A stretch of 29,589 nt of DNA, taken from positions 1-29,589 of the forward strand of contig JBCCFX010000019.1 in the NCBI GenBank assembly GCA_039029515.1, given 5' to 3'. Shown here piece after piece: positions 1 through 8,664 of this stretch. Position 1 is the first letter of the stretch, and the number at the start of each line of letters is the position of its first letter. The stretch comes from JBCCFX01 sp039029515 (GTDB lineage Bacteria; Planctomycetota; Phycisphaerae; Phycisphaerales; SM1A02). Both the position numbers and the translations under genes were made by a program. The notes under the pieces are model-generated. The model was not told the origin of the DNA and ran no database searches. It was given only the letters and a program-made list of their open reading frames with translations.

Positions 1-2543
1 GCGTCAGGCGTGTCGCCGTTGCCGCCGCCACCGTTGTCATCGTCGCCGCCATCCTGTTCGTCCTTCGGCAACGCGACGGACTTGAAGTACAGGTGATCAT
101 CGCCTTCCTTGTGGCTGACCATGATCTTGTCGCCGGCCTTGTACTCGCCACCGAGCAGCGCTTCGGCGAGCGGGTCTTCGATAAAGTTGCTCAACGCACG
201 ACGCAGCGGACGAGCACCGAAGTCCGGGTTGTGACCCTTCTCGATGAGGAACTCCTTCGCGTCCTTGTCGAGTTCGAGACCCATGCCCTTGGCGTCGAGA
301 CGCTCGCGGACCTTCTTCAATTCGATCTCGATGATGTCGTACAGATCCTCGCGCTTGAGCGGCTCGAACACGATGACGTCATCCAGACGGTTGATGAACT
401 CCGGTCGGAAGAACTTCTCGATCTCCGACATGAGCGTCTTCTTCATCTTGTCGTAGTCCTGCACTTCCTGGCGAACCTGGAAGCCGAACGACGAACCACC
501 CTTGATCAGATCCGCGCCGATGTTCGACGTCATGATCAGGATCACGTTCTTGAAGTCGACGTGTCGGCCGAACGAGTCGGTGAGACGTCCTTCTTCCATG
601 ATCTGGAGCAGCATGTTGAAGACATCAGGATGCGCCTTCTCGACTTCGTCGAGGAGGACGACGGCGTACGGGCGACGACGGATGCGCTCGGTGAGCTGAC
701 CGCCTTCTTCGTAGCCAACGTATCCCGGAGGCGCGCCGATGAGGCGCGACACGTTGTGCTTCTCCATGTACTCAGACATGTCGAGGTAGATGAGCGAATC
801 GGGATCGCCGAACATGAACTCCGCGAGCGCCTTGGCGAGGAGCGTCTTGCCCACGCCGGACGGTCCGACGAAGATGAACGAACCCATTGGTCGATCCGGA
901 TCCTTGAGACCGGAACGAGCCTTGCGGATCGCGCGAGAGACGGCCTTGACCGCTTCGTCCTGGCTGACGACTTTGCGGTGCAGTTCCTTCTCGAGCTGGA
1001 GGAGGCGTTCGCTTTCCTCTTTCTCGAGTCGGGTCAGCGGCACGCCGGTCATCTTGGAGACGACCTCAGCGATGACTTCCTCGTCGACGACGCCGCCGAC
1101 TTCGTTCATCTTTTCGCGCCACTCACGCTGCAGCGTTTCCTTCTGCGCTCGCAGCTTCTCAGCCTTGTCGCGCAGTTCGGCAGCCTTCTCGTAGTCCGCG
1201 TTCTTGACCGCTTCCTCTTTCTGGATCGAGTGCAGTTCGATCTGCTCCTCGAGATCCGCAAGATCCGGCGGCTTGGTCATGGACTTGAGGCGGACACGCG
1301 CACCGGCTTCATCGATCACATCGATCGACTTGTCCGGCTGGACTCGGCCCGCGATATATCGACCAGACAGTTCCACGGCCGCGTGGAGTGCCTCGTTGGT
1401 GATGTTCACACGGTGATGCTCTTCGTAGCGACCGCGCAGACCCTTGAGGATCTCGATGGTTTCCGTCGCTGACGGCGGATCGACCGTGATCGACTGGAAA
1501 CGGCGCTCGAGTGCGTTGTCCTTCTCGATGTACTTGCGGTACTCATCGAAGGTCGTCGCACCGATGCACTGGATCTCGCCACGGCTGAGTGCGGGCTTGA
1601 GCACGTTGGACGCGTCAATCGCGCCTTCCGCACCGCCGGCACCGACCAGCGTGTGAAGTTCATCGATGAACAGGATCACGTTCTTGGCGCGACGGACTTC
1701 ATTCATGACCGCCTTGATGCGCTCTTCGAACTGACCGCGGTACTTCGTGCCTGCAACCATCAGTGCGAGGTCGAGGACGACGAGGCGTCGATCCTGCAGG
1801 ATGTCGGGGACATCGTTGCCGATGATCTGCTGCGCGAGGCCTTCGACGATCGCCGTCTTGCCCACGCCGGCTTCACCGAGCAGCACCGGGTTGTTCTTCG
1901 TACGTCGGCAGAGCACCTGCACGAGACGTTCGATTTCTTCGGCACGACCGATGACCGGATCGAGTTCCTGGTTCTTCGCAAGCTCGGTCAGGTCACGACC
2001 GAAACTGTCGAGTGCCGGCGTCTTGCTCTTGCCACGACGCTGCTGCGGCGCGCCGGTGTCGCTCGGGCCTGCTTCCATCGGCTCGACACCTTCTTCGCCT
2101 TCGACGCCGGCACCGAGGAGGTTCAATACCTCTTCGCGGACATCTTCGAGCTTGAGGCCGAGATTCAGAAGCACCTGTGCGGCGACGCCGTCGTGCTCAC
2201 GAAGGAGGCCAAGCAACAGGTGCTCGGTCCCGACGTAATTATGGTTGAGGCTGCGCGCTTCTTCGATCGCGTACTCGATCACCTTTTTGGCGCGCGGCGT
2301 TTGGGGAAGCTTGCCCATCGTGACCATGTCTGGTCCCGACTTGACGAGCTTTTCGACTTCGAGCCGCACCTTGCGCAGATCGATGTCGAGGTTTTTCAAC
2401 ACGTTCGCCCCGACGCCCGAGCCTTCCTTGACCAGGCCGAGCAGGATGTGTTCCGTGCCGATGTATTCATGATTGAACCGCTGGGCTTCCTGGTTCGCCA
2501 GGGCCATCACCTTGCGGGCACGGTCTGTGAGGCGTTCGAACAT
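1..2543 (-). CDS. clpC: ATP-dependent Clp protease ATP-binding subunit ClpC (C-terminal end beyond window)
   Basis: AAA+ unfoldase that feeds substrates to ClpP in the cytoplasm. Translating the minus strand from ATG at 2543 gives 847 codons with no stop before the window edge. Seen: MFERLTDRARKVM start; two Clp-N repeats (about 1-145, each with a GTEH(I/L)LLGL motif); first Walker A GEAGVGKT (about 223-230) with FIDELH Walker B; a central UVR-type helix (NADYEKAAELRDKAEKLR) typical of ClpC rather than ClpA/ClpB; second Walker A GPSGVGKT and LLDEVEKAH; and a C-terminal ClpB-D2-like domain (FGARPLRRAL). The length already equals a full ClpC, so little is missing. The visible end is an acidic Asp/Gly/Asn-rich tail (DDDNGGGGNGD). 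The start is supported by a GGGAG Shine-Dalgarno 10 nt upstream. The gene is divergent from the next one. Whether it belongs to an operon downstream cannot be seen. Confidence 0.96.
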   Translation of the reverse strand, partial: MFERLTDRARKVMALANQEAQRFNHEYIGTEHILLGLVKEGSGVGANVLKNLDIDLRKVRLEVEKLVKSGPDMVTMGKLPQTPRAKKVIEYAIEEARSLNHNYVGTEHLLLGLLREHDGVAAQVLLNLGLKLEDVREEVLNLLGAGVEGEEGVEPMEAGPSDTGAPQQRRGKSKTPALDSFGRDLTELAKNQELDPVIGRAEEIERLVQVLCRRTKNNPVLLGEAGVGKTAIVEGLAQQIIGNDVPDILQDRRLVVLDLALMVAGTKYRGQFEERIKAVMNEVRRAKNVILFIDELHTLVGAGGAEGAIDASNVLKPALSRGEIQCIGATTFDEYRKYIEKDNALERRFQSITVDPPSATETIEILKGLRGRYEEHHRVNITNEALHAAVELSGRYIAGRVQPDKSIDVIDEAGARVRLKSMTKPPDLADLEEQIELHSIQKEEAVKNADYEKAAELRDKAEKLRAQKETLQREWREKMNEVGGVVDEEVIAEVVSKMTGVPLTRLEKEESERLLQLEKELHRKVVSQDEAVKAVSRAIRKARSGLKDPDRPMGSFIFVGPSGVGKTLLAKALAEFMFGDPDSLIYLDMSEYMEKHNVSRLIGAPPGYVGYEEGGQLTERIRRRPYAVVLLDEVEKAHPDVFNMLLQIMEEGRLTDSFGRHVDFKNVILIMTSNIGADLIKGGSSFGFQVRQEVQDYDKMKKTLMSEIEKFFRPEFINRLDDVIVFEPLKREDLYDIIEIELKKVRERLDAKGMGLELDKDAKEFLIEKGHNPDFGARPLRRALSNFIEDPLAEALLGGEYKAGDKIMVSHKEGDDHLYFKSVALPKDEQDGGDDDNGGGGNGDTPD

Positions 2544-2623
2544 AGTCGGATCTCCCGTCTGCCAGATAAGAGACACTGGCGGTTGGCGGATTCTTCCCTC
2601 CAGAAGGCTAGGTCCGCCGTGGC

Positions 2624-2638
2624 TGATCGGCCAGATCA
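2624..2638. promoter_or_regulatory. Short palindrome in the clpC upstream region
   Basis: TGATC-GGCCA-GATCA is an interrupted 5+5 bp inverted repeat about 80 nt upstream of the clpC start, in the 207-nt divergent gap. It matches neither a CIRCE element nor a CtsR box. A role as a repressor site is only a guess. The rest of the gap holds the clpC Shine-Dalgarno and a CATAAT hexamer (2707-2712) facing the plus-strand gene. Confidence 0.2.
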
Positions 2639-2750
2639 ACCTCTGTCACTACCCCGGAACCGCAAGTGTCGTACCATTGTTCTTCGGTCCGAAGTCCTTC
2701 AACAATCATAATTTCAGATGCTCAACCATGCTCTCACGTCACATCAGGAC

Positions 2751-4073
2751 ATGAAACGAACGATTCGTGCCATATTGGCAGCCATCATGGTCGTATCGAT
2801 CGTTCGGCCGGGGGAATGTGCTCCGGTCGGCGGTACCGTCGATCCGCCCGTTCGAGTCCGTTTTGAACTTCGGGATGAAGTCGTCGTTCGTGGCGATCTC
2901 ACCGCGTGGGATGAGGAAGGGATCGATGGCACCTTTGGCCCGCGCTCCTGGTGGGAACTGAAGACAGACGATCTCTGGCGAATCGGCATTCGAGTCATCG
3001 ATCAGGATCAGCCGGATCACTGGCTCGTTCTCGGACGCGCCTGTCTTCGTACCGACGATGGCGAGGCGAGAGCCGAATCCGCATTCCGGCGCGCGTTGCG
3101 GCTTGATCCGGAGATCACCGATCGCATCGATGCGATCCGCGCGGAGATCGCCGAAGAAGAACAGACCGAGCGCGACCAGCAGCGCCGCATCGACGGTGCG
3201 AAGCTCGAAACCGCGTCGCCCGAGAGTCGCGACTGGCCCACCGCGCCGTGGCCTGCGCTGACCGTGGATGAGCGTCGCACCGCCGCGCTCACCGTCAAGG
3301 CTGAGTCCGAAGCGCTACTCGAACGGTTTGGTCATCATTGGACGCCGATTCAGTCCGGCTCATTTCTCATTTACACCGATGTGCCACGTGACGTCGCCGC
3401 GCCGTGGGTGCGCACGATCGAGCGCGCGCTTGTGCGCGCACACGTCACGCTCGGCATTCCGCACAGCGTCGATCTCTTCTGGGGTCCGTGCGTCATCTTT
3501 GTCTTCACATCGCGCGACGATTTTGAAATCGTCGAAGCGGATGCGTTCAATCAGCTGCTGCCAGGCGGTCAGTTTGCGATCTGTCATCCTGTCGGTCCCA
3601 AGGTCACGGTCGTCGCGCATCACGATGGCGATGCGGCGATGACGCAATGGCGAATCGCGCGCGAGATCTGTCACGCGGTCATGCATCGGCATCACGCACC
3701 GAGGCGTCCGCCGGGATGGCTCAATGAAGGCATCGCACTGCACGTTGCGGATCAGGCGATCGAACTGCCGCCACACCTGAATCGACACCGTGACGTCGCC
3801 CTTGCGTACATTCGCGAAGGTGGCAGCGTGAACGACCTTTTTCACCTCGATTACGAGCATCCACGCTGGCCCGGACCGGCAAACGTCGGACCGGCGGTCG
3901 GTGCGCTCGTGGTGGAACGTATCGCCGCGGAGAATCCGCGCGGCCTTGCGTCACTGATCGGTCGCATCAAACGGCGCCAGGAACCATGGAGCGAACTCGT
4001 ACCCAGTTCGCTGGGGACGACGAGAGAACAGATCGCCACGTACATCGAGGCGTACTATCGGGTGAATGACTGA
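2751..4073 (+). CDS. Exported TPR/gluzincin-like protein with degenerate HExxH motif
   Basis: Predicted exported protein of 440 aa. An N-terminal signal peptide (MKRTIRAILAAIMVVS, cleavage after about residue 24, GECA) precedes a TPR-like helical pair (VLGRACL...AESAFRRALRLDP) and a charged linker. The C-terminal half resembles peptidase-MA/DUF1570-type gluzincins: it has a HxxxH (H308, H312, sequence HAVMH) followed by WLNEG, where E326 is the usual third zinc ligand. The general-base Glu of HExxH is Ala, so the domain is probably non-proteolytic or only binds metal. An in-frame ATG at 2718 lies 5 nt after a CATAAT hexamer and is a real alternative start. 2751 was chosen because it puts Lys-Arg directly before the hydrophobic core. 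Family assignment is by motif layout only. Confidence 0.8.
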   Translation: MKRTIRAILAAIMVVSIVRPGECAPVGGTVDPPVRVRFELRDEVVVRGDLTAWDEEGIDGTFGPRSWWELKTDDLWRIGIRVIDQDQPDHWLVLGRACLRTDDGEARAESAFRRALRLDPEITDRIDAIRAEIAEEEQTERDQQRRIDGAKLETASPESRDWPTAPWPALTVDERRTAALTVKAESEALLERFGHHWTPIQSGSFLIYTDVPRDVAAPWVRTIERALVRAHVTLGIPHSVDLFWGPCVIFVFTSRDDFEIVEADAFNQLLPGGQFAICHPVGPKVTVVAHHDGDAAMTQWRIAREICHAVMHRHHAPRRPPGWLNEGIALHVADQAIELPPHLNRHRDVALAYIREGGSVNDLFHLDYEHPRWPGPANVGPAVGALVVERIAAENPRGLASLIGRIKRRQEPWSELVPSSLGTTREQIATYIEAYYRVND

Positions 4074-4126
4074 GGAAGCCATGAGCCAACGAGCCATGGC
4101 TTATGGCTTATGGCTTATGGCTTCCT
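4073..4126. repeat. Inverted heptad array between convergent genes, candidate bidirectional terminator
   Basis: The right arm is four exact tandem copies of ATGGCTT (4096-4123). The left arm carries degenerate copies of the complement (GGAAGCC, ATGAGCC, AACGAGCC). The outer 10 bases AGGAAGCCAT (4073-4082) and ATGGCTTCCT (4117-4126) pair perfectly. The array begins at the stop codon of the plus gene and also encodes the last residues and TAA stop (4101-4103) of lolD. Because 7 is not a multiple of 3, the three TAA copies on the minus strand stop all three frames. A stem-loop between convergent genes fits a shared terminator, but there is no clear U-tract. Confidence 0.6.
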
Positions 4127-4823
4127 CTTCCACCACCTGCCCGCCGCGCAGTTCAACGACGCGGTCGGCGCGGTTGGCGATCGAGACATCATGGGTGACC
4201 ATGACGACGGTCAAACCGGCACGATGTTGTTCTGCGAGGAGATCAAGGATCTCGCCGCCCGTGTGTTCATCGAGGTTGCCGGTCGGTTCATCCGCGAGCA
4301 GCACTGCAGGTTCGTTCATGAGCGCACGAGCAATCGCAACGCGCTGACGTTCGCCGCCGGAGAGTTCGCGCGGTCGATGTGAGAACCGGTGATCGAGGCC
4401 GAACGACGTGAGGAGTTCTTTCGCGCGCGTGCGCAGCGCTTCACGTCGCGGGTAATACTTGAAGCGGTTGAGACCGACGAGTGACGGCAGCATCGTGTTC
4501 TCAATCACCGTCAATTCCGGCAGCAAGTGATAGAACTGGAAGACGAACCCGACTTCGCGGTTGCGGAAGTGATTCCGTCGTCGATTCGACTTGTCCTGAA
4601 TTGTGTTGCCTTCGAAGCGAATGATGCCGGCATCGGGATCGGGCCGATCAAGATCGCCCAGCAGGTGCAGCAATGTGCTCTTGCCGGAACCGGATGCGCC
4701 GAGGACGGCGACCCATTCGCCTTCGCGCACATGAATCGATGCGCCGCGCAGGACGGGAACATCGACGCGACCCATTTGATAGGTCTTGTGCAGCGATTCG
4801 CCTTCGATGAGGAACTCACTCAT
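4101..4823 (-). CDS. lolD: Lipoprotein-releasing ABC transporter ATPase LolD
   Basis: Cytoplasmic ATPase of a LolCDE/MacB-type transporter that extracts lipoproteins from the inner membrane for delivery to the outer membrane. 240 aa, normal family length. Seen: Walker A GASGSGKST (42-50), Q-loop Q96 (FVFQFYHLLPELTVIENT), signature LSGGERQRVAIARAL (154-168), Walker B and D-loop VLLADEPTGNLD (174-185) and H-loop H211. The ATG start overlaps the permease stop (ATGAGTGA, 8 nt), so the two are probably translationally coupled. The C-terminal codons lie in the heptad array. LolD and MacB-type ATPases are alike; the partner permease of LolC/E type favours LolD. Confidence 0.9.
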   Translation of the reverse strand: MSEFLIEGESLHKTYQMGRVDVPVLRGASIHVREGEWVAVLGASGSGKSTLLHLLGDLDRPDPDAGIIRFEGNTIQDKSNRRRNHFRNREVGFVFQFYHLLPELTVIENTMLPSLVGLNRFKYYPRREALRTRAKELLTSFGLDHRFSHRPRELSGGERQRVAIARALMNEPAVLLADEPTGNLDEHTGGEILDLLAEQHRAGLTVVMVTHDVSIANRADRVVELRGGQVVEEEAISHKP

Positions 4824-6471
4824 AGCGCAGCGCCTTCACCGGATCGGTATCCGCGGCCTTGGCCGCAGGCACGAACGCGCCAATAAGGCTGAAGATGACC
4901 GCGCCGACCATCGTGATGATGGCGGAGCCGACGTCCACGTCATTCGGAATCTCGGTGAAGTAATAGACTTCCGGATCCCAAATCACGATGCCGCCGCGCG
5001 CCCGAATGATATACACGCCCAAGGCGACAATGGTGAGTAGAAGCGTGGTCATCGTGCCAACGACGACCGGCAGCAGTCGACCAGTTCGACTGCGCACGAT
5101 GGTCAGCAGGGCACAGATGACTGCAAGCACACTGAGCGACCCGACGAGCCAGCGCGGTGGGTGGCCCATGGCATCATGGATGTTGTTGATGTTGTGAACA
5201 ACGAGGTAACCGAGGCCGAAGCCGAGGATCGCGCCCATCACGCCAACGACGAAGCCATACCGGAGGAAGATCCACGAGATGCCGAGCCGCGATGCGCCGA
5301 CGCTGCGCAGGATGCCGATGTCGCGCGTCTTCTCGTAGACAATCGCCCAGAAGATCGCGAGGACGAGCCCGGCGCACACCAGGTAGATCAGCATGAACAG
5401 CGTGCGCATCAACTCGCGTTCTTTTTCAATCGGACCGATGAAGTTTGCCTGCTGCTGTTCCCATGTCATGACCTTCAAATTGAGACCGCGCTTGGGCACA
5501 TCACCAAGATGCTCGACGTGGAATCGATCGTAGACTTTGGCGACCTGATCGCGCAGTGCGATCGGCTCGACGCCTTCTTTCCCGCGGATGAGCACCATGG
5601 TCGCACGCGCGGGGTCGATGCCTTCTTCCTCGGTGAGATCGTTGTAGGTCTTTGCTTCGTCAAGGTGCATCATCTTCTGCGCGATGTCGAGCGGAATCAT
5701 GACGCGCTTGTCATCGATCAGGAAGACGCCGGAGACGAACTCGTTGGCGACCGGGAAAATGTAGCTCTCGGAGTCACCGATGGCACCATCGAACACGGGA
5801 ATGGTCGTGAGCGTGACCTCGAATTTCGGCATGAACCAGTAGCCGCCAATCGCAGGTTCATAGCTTCCATCGCGCTGTCGGTCGTTGCCGGCGGAGACAT
5901 GGATACCCATTGAAATCGCGGGTCTGGGTTCGTTGTCGTTCGGGTCGGCAGGCGTGATCTGCAGTGTGCGCCCGGCTTCGGCAAAACGTTCGAGAATATC
6001 CTCGCCGAAGTCGTCGGCGATGCGTTTGCGGAAGTCGTCATCGCGCATCATCGCGCGTTTTTCTTCCGTCGGTGGCTTCCAGTAGAGCGTGTCGGCGTAG
6101 CCGGTCACGGCGGCGAAGGTCTCGGGCTCAATGCCCCAGAATTGAATGTACTTAATTTCTTTGCCCGGCCCGTCCGGATACGGCATCTTCAACAGGCCCC
6201 AACTGTCGACGATGGGGGAAGACGCTTCAACATCGTCCAACTCATTGACCATTTCGATCAGACGTTCGTAATGCGCGATGCCGCTGACGGGATAGGTCAC
6301 GACCACATCGCCCATCAGCGTCCGGCCGGAGTTCTTCACGAGGTTTAGGAAGCCCGTCATCACCGACACCACGATGATGACCAGGGCAACGCACAATGCG
6401 ACAGCTGCGACCGCGATGAACGGAATGACGCGGGACGCGAGGTAGCGGTTGGTGAGGAGCGGTTGGTACAT
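4816..6471 (-). CDS. LolC/LolE-type ABC transporter permease with two extra membrane segments
   Basis: Inner-membrane permease of the FtsX/MacB-PCD superfamily, 551 aa, larger than the usual 400-415 aa LolC/E. One helix (about 15-40) is followed by a large periplasmic domain, then the FtsX core: TM2 (about 358-377), coupling segment EKTRDIGILRSVGAS, TM3 (403-424) and TM4 (514-535). The conserved element IWDPEVYYFTEIPNDV before TM4 is a Lol-family hallmark. Between TM3 and TM4 are two more hydrophobic segments (about 443-460 and 468-490) not found in LolC/E. Only one permease gene accompanies lolD here, so it may form a homodimer or pair with a subunit encoded elsewhere. The ATG at 6471 (MYQPLLTNRYL) was chosen over a TTG at 6513 because LolC/E proteins begin this way. 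Confidence 0.87.
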   Translation of the reverse strand: MYQPLLTNRYLASRVIPFIAVAAVALCVALVIIVVSVMTGFLNLVKNSGRTLMGDVVVTYPVSGIAHYERLIEMVNELDDVEASSPIVDSWGLLKMPYPDGPGKEIKYIQFWGIEPETFAAVTGYADTLYWKPPTEEKRAMMRDDDFRKRIADDFGEDILERFAEAGRTLQITPADPNDNEPRPAISMGIHVSAGNDRQRDGSYEPAIGGYWFMPKFEVTLTTIPVFDGAIGDSESYIFPVANEFVSGVFLIDDKRVMIPLDIAQKMMHLDEAKTYNDLTEEEGIDPARATMVLIRGKEGVEPIALRDQVAKVYDRFHVEHLGDVPKRGLNLKVMTWEQQQANFIGPIEKERELMRTLFMLIYLVCAGLVLAIFWAIVYEKTRDIGILRSVGASRLGISWIFLRYGFVVGVMGAILGFGLGYLVVHNINNIHDAMGHPPRWLVGSLSVLAVICALLTIVRSRTGRLLPVVVGTMTTLLLTIVALGVYIIRARGGIVIWDPEVYYFTEIPNDVDVGSAIITMVGAVIFSLIGAFVPAAKAADTDPVKALRYE

Positions 6472-6559
6472 GAAGGATGGTCGGGACGGCAGGGGACGCA
6501 GGCGTATCGGCAATCAGGACACAGCCGGACCAGACATCGTCCCGTCACGGGGTGGCATC

Positions 6560-7360
6560 TTATCGCCGGCCGGGCGATGGCGGCGGCTCTCGGCGTGAAC
6601 TGTCACGATCATCCGGCGGCGGCATCTGCATTTCATCGCCGAATCGGTGGTACAGCTCGATGGGTGCCCCGATGTCCGCCACGACGAGATCGCCAACCCA
6701 GGGCTGAGCGCTGAGTTCGAGCATGCCGGTCTTCACGCCGACAAAGGTGACGGTCAGATCCGCTCGAACCGCGAGCCCCATGGGTTCGCCAGTGTCGGCA
6801 TTGAGGCCCGAGGGCACATCGGCCGCCACGACTGGCGCGGCCTGCGTGTTGATCCACTGGATCGCATCCCGCGCCGCCCCTTCGACCTCGCGGTCGAGGC
6901 CCGTGCCAAAGACGGCATCGACGATCAGATCGAATGGCGCATCATCGAGTCGACGGAGATCCGTCAGCAATCGAATCTTCATGGATCGACAGATCGCGTG
7001 GTTGATTGCGGCATCGGTGCCGGCGCGCGGGACACCCAGCGCGAACAGCGTGACATCACAACCTGCGTTCTGCAGGTGTCGGGCGGCGGCGAAGCCATCA
7101 CCACCGTTATTGCCCGTTCCGCAGACCACGAGCACGCGCGGAGGTTCATCGGCAATGTGATCGACCTGTTCGAGGGTGATCTCGGCAAGCTGCCGCGCGG
7201 CGTTCTCCATGAGGACGACGCCCGGGATGCCGAACTCGACCATGGCGGCACGATCCACCGATCGAACGCCATCGACGGAGAACACCCAGGTGGTCTCGGC
7301 GTCAGGGGTTGATTCGGGTCGCGGGCCGACGTCATCGCGATGCGGTGGAACGGTTCGCAC
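6560..7360 (-). CDS. nnrE: NAD(P)H-hydrate epimerase (YjeF N-terminal domain), stand-alone
   Basis: Cytoplasmic repair enzyme that interconverts R and S epimers of hydrated NAD(P)H so that the S-specific dehydratase can restore the cofactor. 266 aa. Seen: the start of the YjeF_N fold (VFSVDGVRSVDRAAM), MENAAR (51-56), the nucleotide loop GTGNNGGDGFAAARHL (81-96), DAVFGTGL (148-155) and DVPSGLNADTG (181-191). No C-terminal NnrD dehydratase domain is fused, unlike many bacterial YjeF proteins. The GTG start at 7360 is chosen because TACACT lies exactly 6 nt upstream, a layout repeated at three other genes. A longer reading frame upstream runs into the divergent glycosyltransferase gene. The C-terminal tail is Pro/Arg-rich. 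It is 88 nt upstream of the Lol permease and may be co-transcribed. Confidence 0.9.
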   Translation of the reverse strand: MRTVPPHRDDVGPRPESTPDAETTWVFSVDGVRSVDRAAMVEFGIPGVVLMENAARQLAEITLEQVDHIADEPPRVLVVCGTGNNGGDGFAAARHLQNAGCDVTLFALGVPRAGTDAAINHAICRSMKIRLLTDLRRLDDAPFDLIVDAVFGTGLDREVEGAARDAIQWINTQAAPVVAADVPSGLNADTGEPMGLAVRADLTVTFVGVKTGMLELSAQPWVGDLVVADIGAPIELYHRFGDEMQMPPPDDRDSSRREPPPSPGRR

Positions 7361-7366
7361 GCGGGA

Positions 7367-7372
7367 AGTGTA
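7367..7372 (-). promoter_or_regulatory. -10-like box of nnrE, leaderless arrangement
   Basis: TACACT on the minus strand, followed by 6 nt and then the GTG start codon at 7360. Transcription would be expected to begin at or near the first base of the codon. It is preceded by CGCGGG, as at lpxI. No clear -35 hexamer is visible. Confidence 0.55.
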
Positions 7373-7400
7373 CCCGCGATCGCGCGGGAGCAGAACGCGA

Positions 7401-7406
7401 TACACT
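7401..7406 (+). promoter_or_regulatory. -10-like box of the GT2 gene
   Basis: TACACT on the plus strand in the 75-nt divergent gap, 29 nt before the ATG. It leaves room for a short leader that contains a GGAG Shine-Dalgarno. The -35 region is not recognisable. Confidence 0.45.
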
Positions 7407-7435
7407 GCGCGAACGGGGTTGGGCGGAGATCGGGC

Positions 7436-8641
7436 ATGCTCCTCGTGTTGACATGGACGACAGGACTCATCCTGGGCATCACGATTCCCCTGTGGATCGT
7501 GGTGTGGATTCACATGGGCCGAGTGATCCGGCAACAGCCATCGGTGCGCGATGGTCTGCTGCTGCCCGCGCCGGAACGCGGCTGGCCGAAGGTGAGCATC
7601 ATCGTCCCCGCGCACAACGAGCAGCGCGTGATCGATCGGTGTGCAGCCAGCCTGCGCTGGCAGGAGTACGACGATCTCGAAATCATCTTCGTGCTCGATC
7701 GCTGCACCGATGACACGCTGACGATTCTCCAGAAACATGCGGCAGAAGATGATCGCATCGTCATCATCGAGAACGATTCCTGTCCGGATGACTGGGCGGG
7801 CAAGTGCAACGCCTTGCGCATCGGCGCTGAACGCGCGACGGGCGAATACCTGTTGTTTGCGGATGCCGATGCCGGCTTCGATGAGAAACTGGTTCGAGCG
7901 TCCGTCGCGCTGGCCGCCGAACGTGGCGATGCGCTGCTCAGCTTGTTGAGTACGTTAACGGTCGAGCGCGCATTCGAGCGCATGGCGCAACCAGTCGCGT
8001 CGATGTCGCTCATGAAGTTGTTTCCGATGCATCGGCTCAATGGTCCGCCCGGCAAGTTCCGTCCGTTCGCCAACGGCCAGTTCATGTTGTTCGAGCGGTC
8101 GTGGTACGAGAAGATCGGCGGACATGAATCGGTGCACGATGCGCTGCTCGAAGACCTCGCGTTTGCCCGCGAGATGAACAACGCCGGCGGCAAGATCGGC
8201 GTGCTGCTCGCGGACGGCATGCTCAAGGTGTCGATGTACGGTTCATACGAAGCGTTTCATGCCGGCTGGAAGCGGATCTTCATCGAGGCGTGTAATCGAC
8301 GACCGAATCGACTTCGCAAGCACGGCAATCGCCTGTTTGCGCTGGGACTGTTTCTTCCACTGCTGATCCTGTTCGCGATTGTGTGCACCATCACGAACGT
8401 GCTTGTGGGCGATATCGTGGCCGCCGCGGCGATCTTCGGCCTCATGGCGCTGACGGTCATCCTGCAGGTTGTCAGTTTGCTTCGGATCTACCGGCTTGCC
8501 GATGCGCCACTCGTGTCGACGCTGTTCTATCCTGCAGGATGCGCGATGGTCGGTCGCATCATGCGGAACGCGGCGGCTGATCTGGAGTCACGCACGCCGG
8601 TGCGGTGGGGCGGTCGGGAGTACATCCTCGAACCGCGGTGA
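7436..8641 (+). CDS. Membrane-bound family 2 glycosyltransferase
   Basis: Predicted inner-membrane glycosyltransferase, 401 aa. An N-terminal helix (about 3-27) leads into a cytoplasmic GT-A domain: VSIIVPAHNE (53-62), FVLDRCTDDT (85-94), the WAGKCNAL segment (120-127), the metal-binding DAD (D143, D145) and a later LLEDLAFAREM motif holding the likely catalytic acid. About three C-terminal hydrophobic segments follow. The layout resembles carotenoid- or lipid-modifying GT2 enzymes of the CruC/HpnI kind, but the acceptor cannot be told from sequence. The start at 7436 is backed by GGAG 8 nt upstream; an earlier in-frame ATG (7340) would overlap nnrE. surE follows after 23 nt. Confidence 0.85.
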   Translation: MLLVLTWTTGLILGITIPLWIVVWIHMGRVIRQQPSVRDGLLLPAPERGWPKVSIIVPAHNEQRVIDRCAASLRWQEYDDLEIIFVLDRCTDDTLTILQKHAAEDDRIVIIENDSCPDDWAGKCNALRIGAERATGEYLLFADADAGFDEKLVRASVALAAERGDALLSLLSTLTVERAFERMAQPVASMSLMKLFPMHRLNGPPGKFRPFANGQFMLFERSWYEKIGGHESVHDALLEDLAFAREMNNAGGKIGVLLADGMLKVSMYGSYEAFHAGWKRIFIEACNRRPNRLRKHGNRLFALGLFLPLLILFAIVCTITNVLVGDIVAAAAIFGLMALTVILQVVSLLRIYRLADAPLVSTLFYPAGCAMVGRIMRNAAADLESRTPVRWGGREYILEPR

Positions 8642-8652
8642 TCGATCCCGCC

Positions 8653-8658
8653 TACACT
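8653..8658 (+). promoter_or_regulatory. -10-like box of surE, leaderless arrangement
   Basis: TACACT lies after the stop of the preceding gene and exactly 6 nt before the surE ATG, the same hexamer and spacing as at nnrE on the other strand. It suggests that surE has its own leaderless transcript. Confidence 0.55.
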
Positions 8659-8664
8659 ACGGCC

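Noticed and set aside
93..1472. Long plus-strand open frame (about 459 codons) opposite clpC
   Set aside because: It is the antisense shadow of a well-conserved clpC; the translation is Leu/Asp/Arg-biased with no domain, as is usual opposite GC-rich genes.
4096..4123. Tandem ATGGCTT repeats as a small CRISPR-like array
   Set aside because: The units are 7 nt and contiguous with no spacers; no cas genes are nearby.
6472..6513. TTG start of the Lol permease at 6513
   Set aside because: The ATG at 6471 gives the family-like N-terminus and the upstream 14 residues are Pro/Arg-rich and unlike LolC/E.
7361..7738. N-terminal extension of nnrE reaching 7738
   Set aside because: It would cover the GT2 gene start and its signals. 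The YjeF domain and the 6-nt-spaced -10 box place the start at 7360.
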